Shown: in pieces, positions 53,948 to 57,683 of the stretch
Numbering within the stretch: position 1 is the first letter of the stretch
Layout: each line of letters opens with the position of its first letter
Origin: Gemmatimonadota bacterium
GTDB taxonomy: Bacteria > Gemmatimonadota > Gemmatimonadetes > Longimicrobiales > Gaopeijiaceae
Length of the DNA: 57,683 bases
Direction: 5' to 3'
Assembly: GCA_022564055.1 (NCBI GenBank)
Contig: JADFMD010000007.1
Span: 1 to 57,683 of the forward strand
The notes under the pieces: generated by a model
The model's input: the letters and a program-made list of their open reading frames with translations, nothing else
Databases searched by the model: none
What the model was told of the DNA's origin: nothing
Translations under genes and position numbers: made by a program

Positions 53948-55612
53948 ATGCTCATCGAGCTGCGCATTCGCGACTACGCGGTCATCCATGATCTTACGCT
54001 TGAGCTGGGACCCGGACTGAGCGTTCTTTCCGGGGAGACCGGCGCGGGGAAATCCATCATCGTCGGAGCTCTTTCTCTTCTGTTGGGCGAGCGCGCGTCA
54101 AGCGATAGGGTGCGGACCGGCGCGAAGCGGGCGATGGTAGAGGCGGTGTTCGACGTTTCGGATTATCCGAAGCTCAAAGCTCAGCTGAACGACTTGGGGA
54201 TCGAGGCCGAGGACGGCCTGTTGATCCTCAGGCGGGAGGTGGCTTCGGCGGGCCGGAATCGCGCCTGGATCAACGAGTCCCCCACCACGGCCCGGACGGT
54301 GGGAGAGGTGGGACGTTCACTGGTAGATCTGCACGGGCAGCACGAACACCAGAACCTGCTGAAGAAGGACACCCAGCGGAGCATCTTGGACGCATTTGGC
54401 GAAGCTGAAAAAGATGCGTCCGTGGTGGCCGAAGAGTTCCGAGCCCTTTCAGGGTTGGAAGCCCAGTTGAAGGAGCTTCGGCAGCACCGCCGCGAACTCG
54501 CGAGCCGCGTCGATTTCCTTCGCTTCCAAATCGGTGAGCTCGATGAGGCGAACGTACAGCCGGGCGAAGACGAGGCGTTGGCGGAAGAAAGTGGACGCCT
54601 CGAGAACTCTGAGGAGTTACTCGGCGAGGCCACGAGGATCCATGGTGAGCTATACTCGGCCGAGGGCGCGATTACCGAAAGGATTTCCGGTCTGGCCCAG
54701 GCCCTTGCTCGGCTAAAAGATTGGGATTCGTCCCTGGCGGGACCCCACAAGGAGCTCCAGGAGGTGTATCACACGCTGGCGGAAGTCGGCCGTGAACTCG
54801 GCGACTATGTGGGCACCGTGTGCCATGATCCCGGGCGACTCGAGGAAGTTCGAACGCGCCTCGACCTGCTTCACTCCCTCAAGAGAAAGTACGGTCCGAC
54901 GTCAGATGACGTTATCGAGGCGCGGGACCGCGTTCGCGCCGAGCTGGACGAGCTCGAGGACGGGCGCTGGGACGAGGATACGCTCGCCGCCGACGTCGAA
55001 CGCGTGCGAGGCAGCCTGGCCTCCGCTGCGGACAGCCTGAGCAAGAAGAGGCAAGAGGCCGCAACCCGGCTCGAACAGGAGGTAGAGGCGCTGCTGCCCG
55101 AGCTCGGCCTGCCGGCCGGGACCTTCAAGGTTAAACTGGAGACTTTTGCCGAGGTGCGATCCCATGGAGCCGAGAGCGTGGAGTTCTTGGTCTCGGTCAA
55201 TGCGGGCTTTCCTCCCACCGCGCTGGCGCGAGTGGCCAGCGGTGGCGAATTGTCGAGGATCATGCTCGCCCTGAAGGCGATTCTTGCGCAGGTCGATGAG
55301 GTGCCCACGATGGTTTTCGATGAAATCGACGCCGGAATCGGAGGGCAGGTGGCTTCGTTGGTTGCGGCCAAGTTGAAAGACGTGGCGCGTTACCATCAGG
55401 TGTTCGTCGTGACCCACCTTCCGCAACTCGCCTCACGAGCCCGCAATCATTTGCTCGTCGAGAAGAGTGACGGAGAGGGGCTCGCTGCGGCGGATGTCAA
55501 AGGACTCACGGGTGAGGCGCGGGTGCGAGAGATCGCACGGATGCTGGGTGGCGACCCCGAATCCGAGACCTCGCAGGACCACGCCAGGGAGTTGCTGGCA
55601 GCCGGCGACTAG
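53948..55612 (+). CDS. recN: DNA repair protein RecN
   Basis: 554 residues. SMC-like ATPase that gathers DNA ends during double-strand break repair. It has N-terminal IRDYAVIHDLTLELGPGLSVLSG with Walker A GETGAGKS, an arm of two coiled coils, then VASGGELSRIMLALKAI (signature) and MVFDEIDAGIGG (Walker B). The final VVTHLPQLASRARNHLLVEK completes the fold. Its TAG shares the four bases CTAG with the stop of the convergent gene downstream, so the two coding regions overlap at their ends. Confidence 0.97.
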   Translation: MLIELRIRDYAVIHDLTLELGPGLSVLSGETGAGKSIIVGALSLLLGERASSDRVRTGAKRAMVEAVFDVSDYPKLKAQLNDLGIEAEDGLLILRREVASAGRNRAWINESPTTARTVGEVGRSLVDLHGQHEHQNLLKKDTQRSILDAFGEAEKDASVVAEEFRALSGLEAQLKELRQHRRELASRVDFLRFQIGELDEANVQPGEDEALAEESGRLENSEELLGEATRIHGELYSAEGAITERISGLAQALARLKDWDSSLAGPHKELQEVYHTLAEVGRELGDYVGTVCHDPGRLEEVRTRLDLLHSLKRKYGPTSDDVIEARDRVRAELDELEDGRWDEDTLAADVERVRGSLASAADSLSKKRQEAATRLEQEVEALLPELGLPAGTFKVKLETFAEVRSHGAESVEFLVSVNAGFPPTALARVASGGELSRIMLALKAILAQVDEVPTMVFDEIDAGIGGQVASLVAAKLKDVARYHQVFVVTHLPQLASRARNHLLVEKSDGEGLAAADVKGLTGEARVREIARMLGGDPESETSQDHARELLAAGD

Positions 55613-57198
55613 TTTTCTCGCCCCTCCGCCTGGTCCTGACCCCAGAGACCCCAAAAAAGGCGAAGCCCGACCTCGAGGCGCCAGGTCTTGGGTGTCGCGC
55701 CTCCGCTCCCCGACACCGCTTCCTGAACCAGAAAGCGAACCTCCAGGGGGCGGCCCAGGCCGCTTTGCACCGTAGAGAAAACAACTCCAACGCCCACCCC
55801 GAGTGACCGCTCTTTGGTCTCCAGCTCCAGTACCGTGGGATCGGGCCCCACCGCACCTCCGACCGAACTGTACCGATCCGATTTCTTCCTGAAGTACCGA
55901 AGATCGAAGGCGACGGCGACCTCCTCCGTCAGGTAGAACCGCGGAGACACCCGAATTTGCATGTAATCACCGGGGTTCCACCGAACCACCTGCTCCGCTG
56001 GATCGAGCGGGGCAAAAATCCGGTCGGGAGCCTTGATTCGTCTGAGGACGTCCACCGGTCGCTGAATCCCATACCGAACCTCTGCCACGACGCCCACGCG
56101 TCTTCCGACGCTCAACGTTCCGAACCCGCTCAGCTCGAAGTCGTACTGGCCGTCACCGCTTCCCGTGTCGATGAAGTTACGCGGAGAGTCCGTTCGGCCC
56201 GTGCCGATTCGAATGAGTGCGCCGGCGCCGATCTCCAAGCGTATTGCCGGCCGCGGCTCGTTCGGATCGGTCTCCAGGCCGATCCCCCACAGGCGGGCGT
56301 AGGCGTGGATCTCCACGTCCCCTAGCTCCCAAGGGCTCCTCCACGTCTTGAGGGAATCGCCCCCAACGCCCAACAGAGCGGGATTCGTCACCAGGTCCAG
56401 GTAAGTTGCCTCGCTGAGCAATTCGGTGGCCAACGGGATGGCCGTCGGAAAAGACGGGACGCCGACCGCCTGATAGGCGTTCAGGAGGCTCGTCGTGCGG
56501 GATTGGAGAGCGTCCCCCGTAACCGAGCCCTCGAGCGGGAAAAGGCCGTAATCCGCTCCGTCTGTCAGCGCCCCATGGAACGCTTGCCCCTCCGCCAAAA
56601 GGACCGAGGCCTGGGAGCACTCCGGACTCGACGGATTCGAAGTGCACAACGTCGTGACGATCACCGAAAGAGCGTTGTTGGCCGCTGATACGGATCCGAG
56701 GAAGTCGCCGGCGGTGGCCGGCAGGCTTCCCACGTTGGCTCCGTCCGTTTGAAACGACGTTGCGAACTCCGCACGGCGTCGCGAGAACGGAACCGTGGTC
56801 CCAACGGTGAGCCAGTCGAACACCCCCACGTCCAGACGGATCGGGAGCCAGACCGCGTCCTTCGTCAAAACCGCCCGAGTTCGCCCGAGTACCAGCGGCG
56901 TGACGGCGGCACCCACGGCGGTTGCCAGGTCGGACTCCAGATCCTCGAGCGCTGGGAAGAGCCGTGAGCCGACCGCCGTGTCCGAGAAGTCGAACCCGAG
57001 CGGCTCGTCCTCCTCGATGATCGCTCCACCTTCCATGCGCCGGCCGAAGCGCTGGTCCGCGAAATGGAAGAGGGAGCTGATCTCGATCCGTAATTTTCCG
57101 GCCGCGAGAAGAGGGTCCGAAAATTCCTGTCCCCCCAGGCCCAGAGGCGCGATGAACAAGGCGAGAAATGCGAGCTGTTTTATGGTCCTCACCTTCAT
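55609..57198 (-). CDS. Predicted outer-membrane beta-barrel protein, unknown function
   Basis: 529 residues from the ATG at 57198; the open frame runs on to 57495 across the tRNA-Gly gene and is not real there. The signal peptide FLALFIAPLGLGGQ is clear. The mature protein has many alternating strands with aromatic girdle residues, such as IRLDVGVFDWLTVGTTVPFSRRRAEF, VEIHAYARLWGIGLE, AIRLEIGAGALIRIGTG, VGVVAEVRYGIQ and MQIRVSPRFYLTEEVAVAFDLRYF. These fit a transporter-like or FadL-like barrel. Two cysteines (CTSNPSSPEC) lie in a predicted external loop. I recognise no family. It overlaps recN end to end by four bases. Confidence 0.7.
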   Translation of the reverse strand: MKVRTIKQLAFLALFIAPLGLGGQEFSDPLLAAGKLRIEISSLFHFADQRFGRRMEGGAIIEEDEPLGFDFSDTAVGSRLFPALEDLESDLATAVGAAVTPLVLGRTRAVLTKDAVWLPIRLDVGVFDWLTVGTTVPFSRRRAEFATSFQTDGANVGSLPATAGDFLGSVSAANNALSVIVTTLCTSNPSSPECSQASVLLAEGQAFHGALTDGADYGLFPLEGSVTGDALQSRTTSLLNAYQAVGVPSFPTAIPLATELLSEATYLDLVTNPALLGVGGDSLKTWRSPWELGDVEIHAYARLWGIGLETDPNEPRPAIRLEIGAGALIRIGTGRTDSPRNFIDTGSGDGQYDFELSGFGTLSVGRRVGVVAEVRYGIQRPVDVLRRIKAPDRIFAPLDPAEQVVRWNPGDYMQIRVSPRFYLTEEVAVAFDLRYFRKKSDRYSSVGGAVGPDPTVLELETKERSLGVGVGVVFSTVQSGLGRPLEVRFLVQEAVSGSGGATPKTWRLEVGLRLFWGLWGQDQAEGREN

Positions 57199-57399
57199 TC
57201 TACGATCGATTTCTTCGGCATTACGTGTAGCTCCACCCCTGGCCAGGACGGAGGTCGTGGCCGGGGAACATAATGGGGAAAAGAGGCCGAGGGAACTTGA
57301 CAATTCATGGGCCCTTTCTAGGTTCCAGCGCACAAATGAGGGGTGTTTCGGAAACGTTTCGCGTAGGTTTGGGTAGGGATCCGAGACACCCTTTTTCTT

Positions 57400-57472
<73 letters not shown>

Positions 57473-57522
57473 TTGAAGGGGGGTGGGCCCGTCACTCAGG
57501 ACGTGCAGCCCCTCTTTTTTCA

Positions 57523-57594
57523 GGCGCCGTAGCCAAGCGGTAAGGCAGAGGCCTGCAAAGCCTTTATTCCCCGGTTCGAATCCGGGCGGCGCCT
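57523..57594 (+). tRNA. tRNA-Cys (anticodon GCA)
   Basis: The acceptor stem GGCGCCG pairs with CGGCGCC; the D arm is AGCCAAGCGGTAAGGC. The anticodon loop CTGCAAA, on a GAGGC/GCCTT stem, gives anticodon GCA; the T arm is CCCCGGTTCGAATCCGGG. The discriminator is T, normal for tRNA-Cys. CCA is not encoded. It is 50 bases downstream of tRNA-Gly. Confidence 0.97.
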
Positions 57595-57640
57595 CTCATG
57601 AAGGTAGTCCCTCGTGTTGCCGCCGCCCGGGTTCGAACCG
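57572..57640. repeat. Inverted copy of the tRNA-Cys 3' end
   Basis: Bases 57622-57640 are the reverse complement of the tRNA-Cys T arm and acceptor end (57572-57590) except at one base. The arms are 31 bases apart. It may be a fold-back at the window end, like the one at the start, or a remnant of a second tRNA or attachment site on the minus strand. Confidence 0.75.
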
Positions 57641-57683
57641 TCGGTTCGAGCCGAGGCGAAGAACCATGGCCCGCCAATGCGGC

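Noticed and set aside
57523-57683. Integrative element at tRNA-Cys
   Set aside because: No integrase, direct repeat or cargo gene is visible before the window ends, so the inverted fragment alone is not enough.

Overview
The window is a 57.7 kb piece of a GC-rich, double-membrane bacterial chromosome made almost entirely of vertically inherited genes. No prophage, CRISPR array, rRNA operon or intact insertion sequence is visible. The gene set suggests Gemmatimonadota or a near neighbour (inference; no marker gene was compared): a bacillithiol-type glycosyltransferase (BshA), type III pantothenate kinase, MEP-pathway Dxs, RNase Y, ZapA, CIRCE-controlled groESL and NtrC-family-controlled efflux genes. 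GTG starts are common, and ten gene pairs overlap by the same four bases, GTGA. Both ends of the window carry inverted repeats, as expected at the ends of an assembled contig.

Layout. 1-9.9 kb: 5'-truncated acetolactate synthase; nitronate monooxygenase and a hotdog-fold protein (minus strand); a small membrane protein; a MATE exporter; an unusual membrane-anchored M16 peptidase with a repetitive acidic tail (minus); an rmlC-type epimerase with an alpha/beta hydrolase; and murB (minus). 10-17.8 kb: an efflux locus with a TolC-like channel, a membrane-fusion protein, two LolD/MacB-type ATPases but no permease, then an NtrC-type regulator and its kinase. A sigma-54-like promoter lies upstream of the channel gene. 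A 17-bp motif is repeated upstream of the channel gene and the second ATPase gene. 18-21 kb: a receiver-GGDEF protein overlapping a PilB/GspE ATPase that has its own C-terminal receiver. 21.4-25.7 kb: an octaheme cytochrome with an N-terminal CarboxypepD_reg-like domain, a small exported protein and a porin O/P-type barrel, a possible outer-membrane redox module.

25.8-35.7 kb: secDF, tatD, mutL, miaA, bshA, uppP, birA, coaX, mostly overlapping or a few bases apart. 35.7-38.3 kb: CIRCE-groES-groEL, then a small membrane protein. 38.4-45.2 kb: thrS, a multi-hairpin leader ending in an intrinsic terminator, then infC (which must start at ATT), rpmI, rplT, pheS and pheT. 45.2-55.6 kb: a coiled-coil protein, zapA, rny, folD, xseA, xseB, ispA, dxs, nadK and recN, a compact cell-division, RNA-turnover, folate and isoprenoid run. 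The window closes with a predicted outer-membrane protein (minus strand) and tRNA-Gly(GCC) and tRNA-Cys(GCA).

The candidates most worth following are the cytochrome-porin cluster, the permease-less two-ATPase efflux locus with its repeated motif, the M16-membrane-PH-like-repeat fusion, the GGDEF/PilB-receiver pair, and the structured infC leader. A recurring theme is short in-frame tandem repeats, often with an 18-bp period or a multiple of it, inside otherwise ordinary housekeeping genes.
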